Shown: piece after piece, positions 1 to 8,189 of the stretch
Layout of the letters: every line of letters begins with the position of its first letter
Numbering within the stretch: the first letter of the stretch is position 1
Assembly: GCA_031261485.1 (NCBI GenBank)
Contig: JAISJO010000019.1
Location: 1 to 64,000, forward strand
Length of the DNA stretch: 64,000 nucleotides
Source: Propionibacteriaceae bacterium
Lineage (GTDB): Bacteria > Actinomycetota > Actinomycetes > Propionibacteriales > Propionibacteriaceae
Direction: 5' to 3'
The notes under the pieces: generated by a model
Databases searched by the model: none
What the model was told of the DNA's origin: nothing
The model's input: only the letters and a program-made list of their open reading frames with translations
Translations under genes and position numbers: made by a program

Positions 1-447
<447 letters not shown>

Positions 448-475
448 CTAGTCAACAAACTAGTTTATTGACTAG
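448..475. promoter_or_regulatory. 28-bp palindromic operator of the vapC operon
   Basis: The sequence reads as an inverted repeat over 28 bases, centred on AAACTAGTTT, with a single mismatched pair between the arms. It lies about 10 bases upstream of the antitoxin ATG and overlaps where a core promoter would sit. Antitoxins of this family autoregulate through such palindromes, so this is the expected binding site. Binding itself is inferred. Confidence 0.7.
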
Positions 476-531
476 TGAGGACGGCAGTTGGCTGTTCGAT
501 AGCCACCCAGCTTTCGCCAGGGACATGGTGA

Positions 532-876
532 CTAGCCGTGCATGTCCATAAAGGTATCCGAGATGAAATGGAACATGTCTTCATCGAGCGCTAGGCGCTG
601 AATCGATTCTCCTTGGGCGGCAAAATAGCAGATAGCCTTGTCAGTCGTCACCCTGAAGAGGGCTTCGACACCATGATTCTCCATCAAGAACACATAGCCA
701 AACTCGACGAGAGTATTGGCTAGTTCTTGATAATCCTCACCTTGATGCAATGTCGACAAGGCAGTATTGGCTAGGTCTTCCTTGAGTGTACGATTGCCAA
801 TCTCGTTTGTTGCCCCTTTGTCGCCTGCCGCGACACTAGGGGTAGTCTTCTTCTTGAACCGGTCAAACAATGCCAT
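532..876 (-). CDS. Small hypothetical protein
   Basis: I do not recognise this 114-residue protein. It starts MALFDRFKKKTTPSVAAGD; this ATG was chosen because GGAAGGAGA lies about 8 bases upstream, whereas a longer in-frame start 18 codons earlier has no such site. The N-terminal 30 residues are basic and low-complexity. The rest is a compact mixed domain containing HQGEDYQELANTLVEFGYVFL and FHFISDTFMDMHG. No signal peptide or membrane segment is visible. It is on the same strand as the ilv operon but follows its terminator, so it probably has its own promoter. Confidence 0.75.
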   Translation of the reverse strand: MALFDRFKKKTTPSVAAGDKGATNEIGNRTLKEDLANTALSTLHQGEDYQELANTLVEFGYVFLMENHGVEALFRVTTDKAICYFAAQGESIQRLALDEDMFHFISDTFMDMHG

Positions 877-953
877 GCTTTGTCTCCTTCCCCGGTACAT
901 GTTACGCGCAGGGGATGCACGCTTGGCCATTGATCGCGGATGGGCGTGACTAA

Positions 954-973
954 GGCGACCCCGTGGGGTCGCC
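954..973 (-). terminator. Hairpin after ilvC
   Basis: A perfect 9-bp GC-rich stem (GGCGACCCC / GGGGTCGCC) with a 2-base loop lies just beyond the ilvC stop. It is followed on the minus strand by TTAGTC, a poor U-tract, so termination may be incomplete. Confidence 0.6.
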
Positions 974-988
974 CTCGCACTTCTGGAC

Positions 989-2017
989 CTACCTTGCGGC
1001 GGTACCTTCGGTGTAGTCGGTGTCTGTGGTGTTGACCCAGCTCATGAGCTTGCGCAGTTCACGTCCCACGCCTTCGATGGGGTGTGCTTCTTCCTTGGCT
1101 CGCAGGGCCTTGAACTCGGGGGCGCCAGCGTCTTGGTCGGCGATGAAACGGGCCGCGAAAGCGCCGGACTGGATGTCGTCCAGCACAGCCTTCATGGACT
1201 CCTTGACGTGGTCGTCGATGATCCTCGGGCCGGAGACATAGTCGCCGTATTCAGCGGTGTCGGAGACTGACCAGCGCTGCTTGGCGATGCCACCCTCGTA
1301 CATCAGGTCCACGATGAGCTTCATCTCGTGGAGGCACTCGAAGTACGCGACCTCCGGCTGGTATCCGGCGTTGACCAGGGTTTCCCAGCCAGCCTCGATG
1401 AGGTGCGACACGCCGCCGCACAACACAGCTTGCTCGCCGAACAAGTCGGTCTCAGTTTCTTCGGTAAAGGTTGTGGCAATGCCACCAGCGCGCAGACCAC
1501 CGATGCCTTTCGCATAAGCCAATGTCAGCGGCCATGCCTTGCCGGACTCGTCCTTCTCGACCGCGACGACCACGGGCACACCGCGACCTGCGGCGTACTC
1601 ACGACGCACAAGGTGGCCTGGGCCCTTGGGGGCGACCATGCACACGTCCACACCCGCAGGCGCTTCAATGTACCCGAAACGAATGTTGAAGCCATGCGCG
1701 AAGAACAGAGCGTCGCCAGGCTTGAGATGAGGGGCGATTTCCGCCGCGTACAACCCACGCTGGACCTGGTCGGGGGCCAGAATCATGATCAAGTCGGCCT
1801 CTTCAGCCGCCTGCTCGACGCTGACGACGCGCAGCCCCTCAGCCTCAGCCTTGTCCTTCGAGTGCGAATCAAGGCGCAAGCCAACCCGGACGTCTGCGCC
1901 GGAATCGCGCAACGAAAGCGCATGCGCATGGCCCTGGGAGCCATACCCGATCACCGCGACGACGCGATTCTGAAGGACGCTGAGGTCAGCGTCGTGGTCA
2001 TAGAACATCTTTGCCAT
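989..2017 (-). CDS. ilvC: Ketol-acid reductoisomerase (NADP+)
   Basis: This enzyme performs the NADPH-linked isomerisation and reduction of acetolactate or acetohydroxybutyrate, the second common step of valine, leucine and isoleucine synthesis. The 342 residues fit the short class I form. The Rossmann motif GYGSQG is at residues 24-29. The acidic Mg-binding region is represented by [13 protein letters not shown] and the later [18 protein letters not shown]. It is the last gene of the ilvB-ilvN-ilvC operon, 36 bases after ilvN. The start lies 8 bases after AAGGAG (minus strand). Confidence 0.98.
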   Translation of the reverse strand: MAKMFYDHDADLSVLQNRVVAVIGYGSQGHAHALSLRDSGADVRVGLRLDSHSKDKAEAEGLRVVSVEQAAEEADLIMILAPDQVQRGLYAAEIAPHLKPGDALFFAHGFNIRFGYIEAPAGVDVCMVAPKGPGHLVRREYAAGRGVPVVVAVEKDESGKAWPLTLAYAKGIGGLRAGGIATTFTEETETDLFGEQAVLCGGVSHLIEAGWETLVNAGYQPEVAYFECLHEMKLIVDLMYEGGIAKQRWSVSDTAEYGDYVSGPRIIDDHVKESMKAVLDDIQSGAFAARFIADQDAGAPEFKALRAKEEAHPIEGVGRELRKLMSWVNTTDTDYTEGTAAR

Positions 2018-2053
2018 TATTTCTCCTTGTTAGAGGCAAACTTAGTGTAGTAC

Positions 2054-2590
2054 TCAGGCCTTGGCCTTGGGCGTCCTGTCATAGCGAGACCTATCCGTGA
2101 TGGACGAGCCTCCCCGCGCCAGTGCGACCGATCCAGACTGGACCAGCTCCTTGATCCCGAATGGGGCGATCATGTCGAGGAAGGCATGAACTTTGCCATA
2201 CTTGCCTGTGACCTCGATGATGAGGGTGTCGGCGGACACGTCCACGACCTTGCCACGGAACATTTCCACAATGGCGAGCACGTCGCGGCGATTGGACTCG
2301 TCGGTCTTCACCTTGACGAGAATCAATTCCCGGCGAACAGACTTGCCCTTCTCCAACTCGGAAATCTTGATGACCTCGACCAGTTTGTTCAACTGCTTGG
2401 TGATTTGTTCCGTGGTCTGCGCGTCTTCAGTCAGCGCCACGATGGTGATGCGGGACTGGTCTTCGCGTTCGGTCGGCCCGACTGACAGCGACTCGATATT
2501 GAAACCGCGCCGAGCGAACAGTCCAGCGATACGGGCGAGAACACCCGGCTTGTCTTGCACGAGCACAGACAAAGTGGTCACGATGCTCAC
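2054..2590 (-). CDS. ilvN: Acetolactate synthase, small regulatory subunit
   Basis: This 178-residue protein is the regulatory subunit that binds valine and stimulates the IlvB catalytic subunit. The N-terminal ACT domain is plain: [19 protein letters not shown] followed by [12 protein letters not shown], the effector-binding region. A second ACT-like half occupies residues 80-160. Translation starts at GTG, which overlaps the ilvB TGA by four bases (GTGA), so the two subunits are translationally coupled. About 15 residues beyond the usual C-terminus are basic and probably disordered. Confidence 0.97.
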   Translation of the reverse strand: MSIVTTLSVLVQDKPGVLARIAGLFARRGFNIESLSVGPTEREDQSRITIVALTEDAQTTEQITKQLNKLVEVIKISELEKGKSVRRELILVKVKTDESNRRDVLAIVEMFRGKVVDVSADTLIIEVTGKYGKVHAFLDMIAPFGIKELVQSGSVALARGGSSITDRSRYDRTPKAKA

Positions 2591-4317
2591 AGTTCGTCCT
2601 CCTCCCAGATCGGGGCCATGTCACGAGCGTACTTGATGTCGGAATTGGATGTGCCAGCAGCCACCATGGGCCACACCATCTCGTCTTTGTGGACGACGAA
2701 CTCCACCACGACAGGGCGGTCGTTGATTTCCATGGCACGAGCGATGACGCCGTCCACTTCGTCCTCGGTCGTCGCCCTCAGTCCCACAGCGCCCATCGCC
2801 TCAGCGAGTTTGACGAAGTCAGGACATAGATCCGTGTGCAATTCAGTGTTGGAGTAACGCTGGTTGTAGAACAGGGTCTGCCATTGACGCACCATCCCCA
2901 AGACTTGATTGTTGATGATGGCAATCTTGATAGGAATGTTGTTGAGCGTGCAGGTCGTGATCTCCTGATTCGTCATCTGGAAACAGCCGTCGCCGTCGAT
3001 GCCCCACACGACCTTGTCCGGTCGGCCCACTTTGGCGCCCATGGCGGCGGGCACGCAGTAACCCATGGTCCCCGCGCCTCCCGATGTGAGCCAGGAGTAC
3101 GGCTGCTCGTGCGGCAGGAAATGTGCCGACCACATCTGATGCTGACCCACGCCTGTGACGTAGATGGCGTCTGGCCCAGCGATGGCCCCGATGCGGCGAA
3201 TGACCTCTTGAGGCGACAACATGCCATCGCCAGCTTGGCCGGGCCATGTCGGGTACTTCTCCTGGAGATTTGTCAGGTAGCGGGTCCAGTCGGACCAATC
3301 CGGAAGGTCCACTGAGTCGAGACGATCAGCTAGTTCCTCCAACATCAGGCGGCAATCACCCACAATGGGCAAGTCAGCGGTCCTGTTCTTCCCAATCTCA
3401 GCAGGGTCGATGTCGCAGTGGATGACCTGGGCGTGGGGGGCAAAAGAATCCAACGCACCGGTCACCCGGTCATCGAAGCGAGTGCCGACCGCGATCAGGA
3501 GGTCTGCCTCTTGCAGTGCTCCCACAGCGGCCACGGTTCCGTGCATCCCCGGCATTCCGAAGTTCAGCGGATGGGAGTCCGGGAAGACGCCCCTCGCCAT
3601 CAACGTGGTCACCACAGGGATGGGGGCCTTGTCCACAACGACGGCAAGCGCTTCGGCGGCACGGGCCTTCACGAGCCCGCCACCGACGTACAACACAGGC
3701 TTGCGTGACGCGGCGATCATATTGGCCGCTTCGCGCACCTGACGGAAGTGCGGGGTGACTGTCGGCTTGTACCCCGGCAACTCGATCTCGATAGGCCATG
3801 CCCAGTCGGTCAGCCCATTGAGGGCGTCCTTGGTGATGTCAACCAAGACCGGGCCAGGACGACCTGTCGCGGCGATATGGAAAGCCTCAGCGATACCACG
3901 AACAATGTCATCAGCGGATCTGATGAGGAGGTTGTGTTTCGTTATCGGGAAGCTGATGCCGCGAATGTCGGCCTCTTGGAAAGCATCGGTCCCGATGGAC
4001 TTGGAGCCGACCTGGCCAGTGATGGCCACGATGGGCACCGAATCCATATAGGCGTCCGCTATCCCTGTGACAAGGTTCGTCGCACCGGGACCGGACGTGG
4101 CGATGCAGACGCCGACCTTGCCCGTGGCCATCGCGTACCCCTCGGCTGCGTGGGCGGCACCCTGCTCATGGCGTACAAGAATGTGACGAATGGAGGAATC
4201 GAAGAGCGGGTCGTACAAGGGCAGGACAGCGCCACCAGGAATGCCGAAGGCGACTTCGACATTGAGTGCTTCGAGCGCGTTGACGAGCGCCTGTGCGCCT
4301 GTCACCTGAGATGACAT
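2587..4317 (-). CDS. ilvB: Acetolactate synthase, large catalytic subunit
   Basis: This is the ThDP-dependent enzyme that condenses pyruvate with pyruvate or 2-oxobutyrate, the first committed step of branched-chain amino acid synthesis. At 576 residues it is normal length. Visible motifs are [14 protein letters not shown] at the N-terminus, [14 protein letters not shown] with the catalytic glutamate, and [14 protein letters not shown], the ThDP/Mg-binding GDG...N motif. The start chosen begins [12 protein letters not shown], preceded by AAAGGAG; a frame extending 16 codons further upstream runs through the terminator and the ribosome-binding site and is not credible. Regulation is by the leader-peptide attenuator directly upstream. 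Confidence 0.98.
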   Translation of the reverse strand: MSSQVTGAQALVNALEALNVEVAFGIPGGAVLPLYDPLFDSSIRHILVRHEQGAAHAAEGYAMATGKVGVCIATSGPGATNLVTGIADAYMDSVPIVAITGQVGSKSIGTDAFQEADIRGISFPITKHNLLIRSADDIVRGIAEAFHIAATGRPGPVLVDITKDALNGLTDWAWPIEIELPGYKPTVTPHFRQVREAANMIAASRKPVLYVGGGLVKARAAEALAVVVDKAPIPVVTTLMARGVFPDSHPLNFGMPGMHGTVAAVGALQEADLLIAVGTRFDDRVTGALDSFAPHAQVIHCDIDPAEIGKNRTADLPIVGDCRLMLEELADRLDSVDLPDWSDWTRYLTNLQEKYPTWPGQAGDGMLSPQEVIRRIGAIAGPDAIYVTGVGQHQMWSAHFLPHEQPYSWLTSGGAGTMGYCVPAAMGAKVGRPDKVVWGIDGDGCFQMTNQEITTCTLNNIPIKIAIINNQVLGMVRQWQTLFYNQRYSNTELHTDLCPDFVKLAEAMGAVGLRATTEDEVDGVIARAMEINDRPVVVEFVVHKDEMVWPMVAAGTSNSDIKYARDMAPIWEEDEL

Positions 4318-4339
4318 GAATCTCCTTTCCGTCCTCAAC

Positions 4340-4372
4340 AAAAAACCCCCGCTGCATAAGTGCATACGAGGG
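4340..4372 (-). terminator. Attenuator terminator in the ilvB leader
   Basis: On the minus strand CCCTCGT pairs with GCGGGGG (with G-T pairs), continues through a one-base bulge into TGCA/TGCA around a four-base loop, and is followed by six T residues. It lies between the leader peptide and the ilvB ribosome-binding site, where an attenuator terminator is expected. Confidence 0.75.
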
Positions 4373-4373
4373 T

Positions 4374-4392
4374 GCGCGTTGGTGTAACGCGC
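4374..4392 (-). promoter_or_regulatory. Leader hairpin between the leader peptide and the attenuator
   Basis: A perfect 7-bp inverted repeat, GCGCGTT and AACGCGC around a 5-base loop, starts 3 bases after the leader peptide stop codon. A ribosome stalled on the Leu/Val codons would alter whether this segment pairs with itself or with the terminator arm. The alternative pairing is inferred, not drawn out here. Confidence 0.55.
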
Positions 4393-4395
4393 TGA

Positions 4396-4422
4396 CTAGA
4401 GTACGAGGACCAATGTGAACAT
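4396..4422 (-). CDS. ilvB leader peptide (MFTLVLVL)
   Basis: This 8-codon open frame reads M-F-T-L-V-L-V-L then TAG. Five consecutive codons specify Leu or Val, end products of the ilv pathway. AGGGGAAAG, a credible Shine-Dalgarno, lies about 8 bases upstream. It is followed by two hairpins, the second with a T-tract, and then ilvB. This is the layout of ribosome-mediated attenuation known for actinobacterial ilvBNC operons: scarce charged Leu/Val tRNA would stall the ribosome and permit read-through. Confidence 0.8.
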   Translation of the reverse strand: MFTLVLVL

Positions 4423-4762
4423 GGAAACAACTTTCCCCTAAGTTCGGGGTCTGAGTCAACTTTGCCCAGATGATGGGACAGCTCGGATGCGAGCCCGTCG
4501 CTTGCCCCGTTGACCCGACTCGGTGGGCGGGCACGGATTAGCCGAGGCACTGCAAACACACTCACCTGTGATTCTGCGTGCGTGCGCAGTTCCAGTGTAT
4601 CGGTGACCCAGGATGTGGAACACGGGCTGAGAGGGGAATAGTGATGAGTGGTATGAGAGAGGACAATGAGGAAAGAAACCTGCCGCTCGATGTCGTGTAC
4701 GGCTCGGCGTTAGCCTCAGCGTCCCCCAACCGTTCTTGTTCATCGAGTGACTGTTTGTGACC
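4423..4762. other. Intergenic region upstream of the ilv leader
   Basis: About 340 bases without a supportable gene. It should contain the ilvB promoter; a TTGACT hexamer is present on the minus strand near 4455-4460, but I could not assign a convincing -10 box. Short open frames here have no ribosome-binding site. Confidence 0.4.
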
Positions 4763-5083
4763 TTACTTACCTGACGAGTTTACCTTTTCAGCAGTCTCGC
4801 TAGGCTGGCTTCGCATCGCCCGCCAGAGGAAGCCTGGTAGCCCCTTCACCACCGGAGCCGAGACCATGGAGAGCATCTTTCGAAATTCTTTTGGACGCAC
4901 GTAGGCAACAGTAGGCATGGCGCCCATCATCTTGCCTTTCATGGCAAGATTTTCGCCGCGGAATTCGATGGCGGTCACCTCCATCAGCACCATGCCGTCC
5001 GAACTCACCAATGAGAACGAAGACACTGCTCGCTTGGCAGGCAATTTCAAGGCTGCGCGAAGCCGCTCAGACACTTTGGCCAT
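4763..5083 (-). CDS. Small hypothetical protein coupled to the FAD oxidoreductase
   Basis: This 106-residue basic protein begins MAKVSERLRAALKLPAKRA. Its start codon lies one base after the stop of the upstream oxidoreductase gene, so it is almost certainly co-translated with it. It contains a soluble middle part (SDGMVLMEVTAIEFRGENLAMKG) and a basic, possibly amphipathic C-terminal half (KEFRKMLSMVSAPVVKGLPG). I do not recognise the family. Its constant proximity suggests an accessory role for the oxidoreductase; that is inference. Confidence 0.7.
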   Translation of the reverse strand: MAKVSERLRAALKLPAKRAVSSFSLVSSDGMVLMEVTAIEFRGENLAMKGKMMGAMPTVAYVRPKEFRKMLSMVSAPVVKGLPGFLWRAMRSQPSETAEKVNSSGK

Positions 5084-5084
5084 C

Positions 5085-6662
5085 TCAGAACCCGCTATCA
5101 ACAACACGCTCGAAGTCGATTCCGAGGTCTTCCATGACAATCATTGCGGCTGCTCTGGCACCGCCCGTGACACCACCACCTGGGTGAGTCGATGGGCCGC
5201 ACAGATACAGAGCTTCGGCGGGCAGCCGATAGTAGCCAGCCTCGGCGAACGGCCGGTGTGAGAAGTACTGGCCGATCATGTTCCGCAGATGAAGCGGGTC
5301 GCCATGCATCCAGGAGATGTTCATTCTCGCCAGGTCCGCCGGGCTGGTGACAGTGCGTCCCAAGATCGTGGCCGAGTTGATGTTGGTGGCGTACTGGGAG
5401 TAATTCGCAATCACTGCATCGGCGATTTCTTCTTTGCGTTCGTCCCAAGTGCCTTGGGCAAGGTCATAGGGCTCATACTGGAACGCATAGAGCGTGTGCT
5501 TACCGTCCGGCGCGCGCGTTGGATCAAGGTTGGTGGCGCAGACCACGCCTGGCATTTCGGTGGCAGGTAGGCCGTACTTGAAGCCATCAAAGGCTTGGCG
5601 CATCTGTGGCAGATACCCGCACAGTTCCACCAGCAGCGACTTGTCCAATTCCGGGTCGCCATACTTCGGTGCCTCGCTGAGAGCCAGATTGATATTGACT
5701 CCTGCAAATACGCTGGCTTTGGTGTTGTTCGTCTGACGGACGAAGTCCTCGCCGAGAGTATCTGCGCCCACCAAGCCGGGGAGTTGTTTGACGTTGACGT
5801 CCCCAATGACTGCCTTCTTAGCCAAGATCGTCTCTCCAGATTCCAAGGTCACGCCAGTCGCTCGGCCACCAGCAAGGTTGACTTTAGCCACGGTGGAGTT
5901 GGTGAGGATCGTCCCACCATTAGCTTCGACACAGCGGGCGAGGGCGGCCGAGAGTGCCCCGGAACCGCCAACCGGGATTCCCATCCCAAAGGTGTGGACG
6001 AGCGGAACCATGATGAATAGGAAAGAGCCGGTGCCAACATCGTCCGGCCCCACGATAATTTCTGAAACATAGCGTGCCAAGAAGGCCTTGACTATGTCAT
6101 TTTCGAACCAGTCGTCTAGAACGTCGAGACAACTCATCTGCATCGCGCGAAGGAGATCCCGACCTGGGCCTGGCTGATCGAGCTGTGCGAACAACCCACC
6201 GAAGGGCGGCGGCGGACCAAAGAAACCACCAATAAGCATGCCCAGAATCGGCTGCGCCCAAGTGGCGAACCGACGGTAAGCTTCGGCATCGCGCGGTGAA
6301 ACTGTGGCAATGGAAGCGCAGGTCTTGTCAAGATCGCGGTAGAACGACAAATGCTCACCACCAGGGAAAACTACCGAGACACAAGGGTGTTCGTCGGCAT
6401 AGACATATTTCAGACCGTGCTTGGACTTCAAACCCAACTCGTCATTGCGAAGTAGCGGATTTGCCTGAATGAAAATATGGGCGGTGGAGGCCAGGTCATG
6501 TTTGAACTCTGGAACGTTGGTCTCCAAGGTGATGGCACCTCCACCTAGGTAGGATTGCCGCTCGACTACGGCAACATCGAGTCCAGCTTTGGCCAAGTAG
6601 GCAGCGGCAGTGAGTCCATTGTGGCCTGCACCTATCACGACTACATCATGTGTATTGGGCAT
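5085..6662 (-). CDS. FAD-dependent oxidoreductase, phytoene-desaturase-like (COG1233)
   Basis: This is a 525-residue flavoprotein of the phytoene dehydrogenase/amine oxidase superfamily, closest in look to the PYROXD2-like branch. The N-terminal dinucleotide-binding motif is VVVIGAGHNGLTAAAYLAK, followed by VVERQSYLGGGA. The C-terminal FAD-binding motif is LYLCGPSTHPGGGVTGGAR. The substrate is unknown: no carotenoid genes are nearby, so a desaturase role in pigment synthesis is unsupported. The start was set by AGGAGGTG 7 bases upstream of MPNTHDVV. It is divergent from a TetR gene across a shared operator and is probably controlled by it. Confidence 0.88.
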   Translation of the reverse strand: MPNTHDVVVIGAGHNGLTAAAYLAKAGLDVAVVERQSYLGGGAITLETNVPEFKHDLASTAHIFIQANPLLRNDELGLKSKHGLKYVYADEHPCVSVVFPGGEHLSFYRDLDKTCASIATVSPRDAEAYRRFATWAQPILGMLIGGFFGPPPPFGGLFAQLDQPGPGRDLLRAMQMSCLDVLDDWFENDIVKAFLARYVSEIIVGPDDVGTGSFLFIMVPLVHTFGMGIPVGGSGALSAALARCVEANGGTILTNSTVAKVNLAGGRATGVTLESGETILAKKAVIGDVNVKQLPGLVGADTLGEDFVRQTNNTKASVFAGVNINLALSEAPKYGDPELDKSLLVELCGYLPQMRQAFDGFKYGLPATEMPGVVCATNLDPTRAPDGKHTLYAFQYEPYDLAQGTWDERKEEIADAVIANYSQYATNINSATILGRTVTSPADLARMNISWMHGDPLHLRNMIGQYFSHRPFAEAGYYRLPAEALYLCGPSTHPGGGVTGGARAAAMIVMEDLGIDFERVVDSGF

Positions 6663-6706
6663 TACGCACCTCCTATAACTTGGATTCAACGTCAGCGGTG
6701 AATCCT

Positions 6707-6727
6707 TAAGTACACGACATGTACTTA
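6707..6727. promoter_or_regulatory. TetR operator in the divergent promoter region
   Basis: TAAGTAC and GTACTTA form perfect 7-base arms around a 7-base spacer. The palindrome lies between the divergent oxidoreductase and TetR genes and covers the likely -35 of tetR (ACGACA, 17 bases before CATAAT). This is where a TetR autorepressor site is expected. Confidence 0.7.
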
Positions 6728-6736
6728 GGCTAGTGC

Positions 6737-6742
6737 CATAAT
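6737..6742 (+). promoter_or_regulatory. -10 box of a leaderless tetR transcript
   Basis: CATAAT ends 6 bases before the tetR ATG, which places the predicted transcription start on the A of the start codon. A match of four of six bases to TTGACA (ACGACA) lies 17 bases further upstream. Confidence 0.6.
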
Positions 6743-6748
6743 AGGCAG

Positions 6749-7468
6749 ATGGTCAAGCCCGAAATCGAACGAAAAACTCGAGTTCGCCACGTCGTCCTGG
6801 CTCAAGATCGGGTAATACGCCGACGGGACTTGACGCGTCCGCAAATTCTGAAGACAGCTTTGGAAATTATCGACGAACTGGGTCTTGATCAATGCACTAT
6901 GCAAACGCTTGCGACTAGGCTGAATGTTACGTCACGAGCCCTCTATCGCCATTTCGCTGACAAGGAAGAACTCTTGCGTGGGGTCGCAGACCTAGTGCTC
7001 GCTGACATAGTGCTCCCAAATGAAAACCAGCCTTGGCAAGATCAGTTGCGTCAGATCGGCTTAGAGTTGAAGAGAGTCTTGGACAACCATCCGCAAGTGA
7101 CGCCACTGTGCGCTCGCCGGGCTTCGGTTTTTCCAGGAGTAATCCCGATCGCTGATTCTGCGGTGAGGGCTGCAGAGCAAGCCGGGATTTCACCTCAAAC
7201 CGCCATTCGCTTTGCGCACGCGGTGACCAATTACACCATCGGCTTCTCACTGGTGGTCACTAACTATCTTTTGCAGGACCCATCGTCGCAGACCGCAGAT
7301 CCGTTCGACAATATTGATTTGCCGCGCGTGCCCTATGCCGCCAGCCAGGCGGATTTCCTGCGCGATTTTGCCAACAGTGGTGACTTCGCCAGCCTCAATC
7401 AGTATCTTTTCGGCCTTAGTCTGATGGTCGATGGGCTTCAGGCTGCTGTGTTGACTGATCCGTCCTGA
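6749..7468 (+). CDS. TetR-family transcriptional regulator
   Basis: This 239-residue repressor has the TetR HTH at about residues 28-76: RPQILKTALEIIDELGLD, then MQTLATRLNVTSRALYRHF and DKEELL. The remaining 160 residues are the ligand-binding and dimerisation domain, resembling the TetR_C class found in tetracycline-repressor-like regulators. It has an extra basic N-terminal stretch of about 25 residues. No Shine-Dalgarno is present and the -10 box predicts a leaderless message. The likely target is the divergent FAD oxidoreductase and its small partner. Confidence 0.92.
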   Translation: MVKPEIERKTRVRHVVLAQDRVIRRRDLTRPQILKTALEIIDELGLDQCTMQTLATRLNVTSRALYRHFADKEELLRGVADLVLADIVLPNENQPWQDQLRQIGLELKRVLDNHPQVTPLCARRASVFPGVIPIADSAVRAAEQAGISPQTAIRFAHAVTNYTIGFSLVVTNYLLQDPSSQTADPFDNIDLPRVPYAASQADFLRDFANSGDFASLNQYLFGLSLMVDGLQAAVLTDPS

Positions 7469-7532
7469 AGACACTTCGGATAGCAACTTCGATGCAGATC
7501 TGGAACATGGCCGCATCTGTCACACTGGTGTT

Positions 7533-8189
7533 ATGGACTCTTCGATCCCCCAAGCCAATCCCTTCGAGGTGGACCAGGTCGTGTGGCAACCTGTGAGCCC
7601 GCGTTTGGCTGCTGTGCGCACATCGACCCTCGGCATCGTCTTCGGTTCCCTGACTGCGATCGCTGCCGTCGTGACCGTTCTCGTGTACCACTGGGCTCTG
7701 GTTCTGACGACCCTCGCCCTCGCGGGACTGGGCGGATGGCTCATCTGGGTGGCTCGCCGACAGGCCAAGGCCATTTCGTACACGTTGAGAGGCCGCGACC
7801 TGTGGATGCGCCGAGGCATCATGTTCCGTTCTCTCACGATTCTGCCCTACGTCCGGATCCAGTACGTGGATGTGTCCTCCGGCCCGCTCGAACGCAAGTA
7901 TTCACTGGCGACATTGGTTGTGTACACCGCCTCTCCCAGTGTGTCGGCAACCCTGCCGGGGCTGACGCCCGAAGCGGCGCAAACCTTGCGCGACGTCTTG
8001 ACGGACAAGAAGAATCTGGAACCCGAAAACCAAGAGCCAGCACAGCAGGTCGCGGAATACGCCGAACCAGCCCAGCCGATTACTGAAAACGCCGAACCAG
8101 CCCAGCAGGCAACCGGGACGTGGGAGACTGGACCCCAGGAAGTCGTGCATCTGGAAACTGGGCCGCAGGAGACCGATGAGCACGCCTGA
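7533..8189 (+). CDS. PH-domain membrane protein, YdbS-like
   Basis: This 218-residue protein has two N-terminal membrane helices (about residues 30-75) followed by one bacterial PH-like domain of the YdbS/bPH2 type, with ISYTLRGRDLWMRRGIMF and PYVRIQYVDVSSGPLERKYSL. The last 60 residues are an acidic, proline- and glutamine-rich tail with repeats of the type AEYAEPAQ and ENAEPAQ, probably disordered. It overlaps the next gene by 14 bases; the two form the ydbS-ydbT pair common in Gram-positive bacteria. Function is not established beyond membrane association. Confidence 0.88.
   Translation: MDSSIPQANPFEVDQVVWQPVSPRLAAVRTSTLGIVFGSLTAIAAVVTVLVYHWALVLTTLALAGLGGWLIWVARRQAKAISYTLRGRDLWMRRGIMFRSLTILPYVRIQYVDVSSGPLERKYSLATLVVYTASPSVSATLPGLTPEAAQTLRDVLTDKKNLEPENQEPAQQVAEYAEPAQPITENAEPAQQATGTWETGPQEVVHLETGPQETDEHA

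Noticed and set aside
4335-4565. A 76-codon minus-strand frame across the ilv leader
   Set aside because: Overlaps the attenuator structures and lacks a ribosome-binding site; the 8-codon leader in another frame explains the region better.
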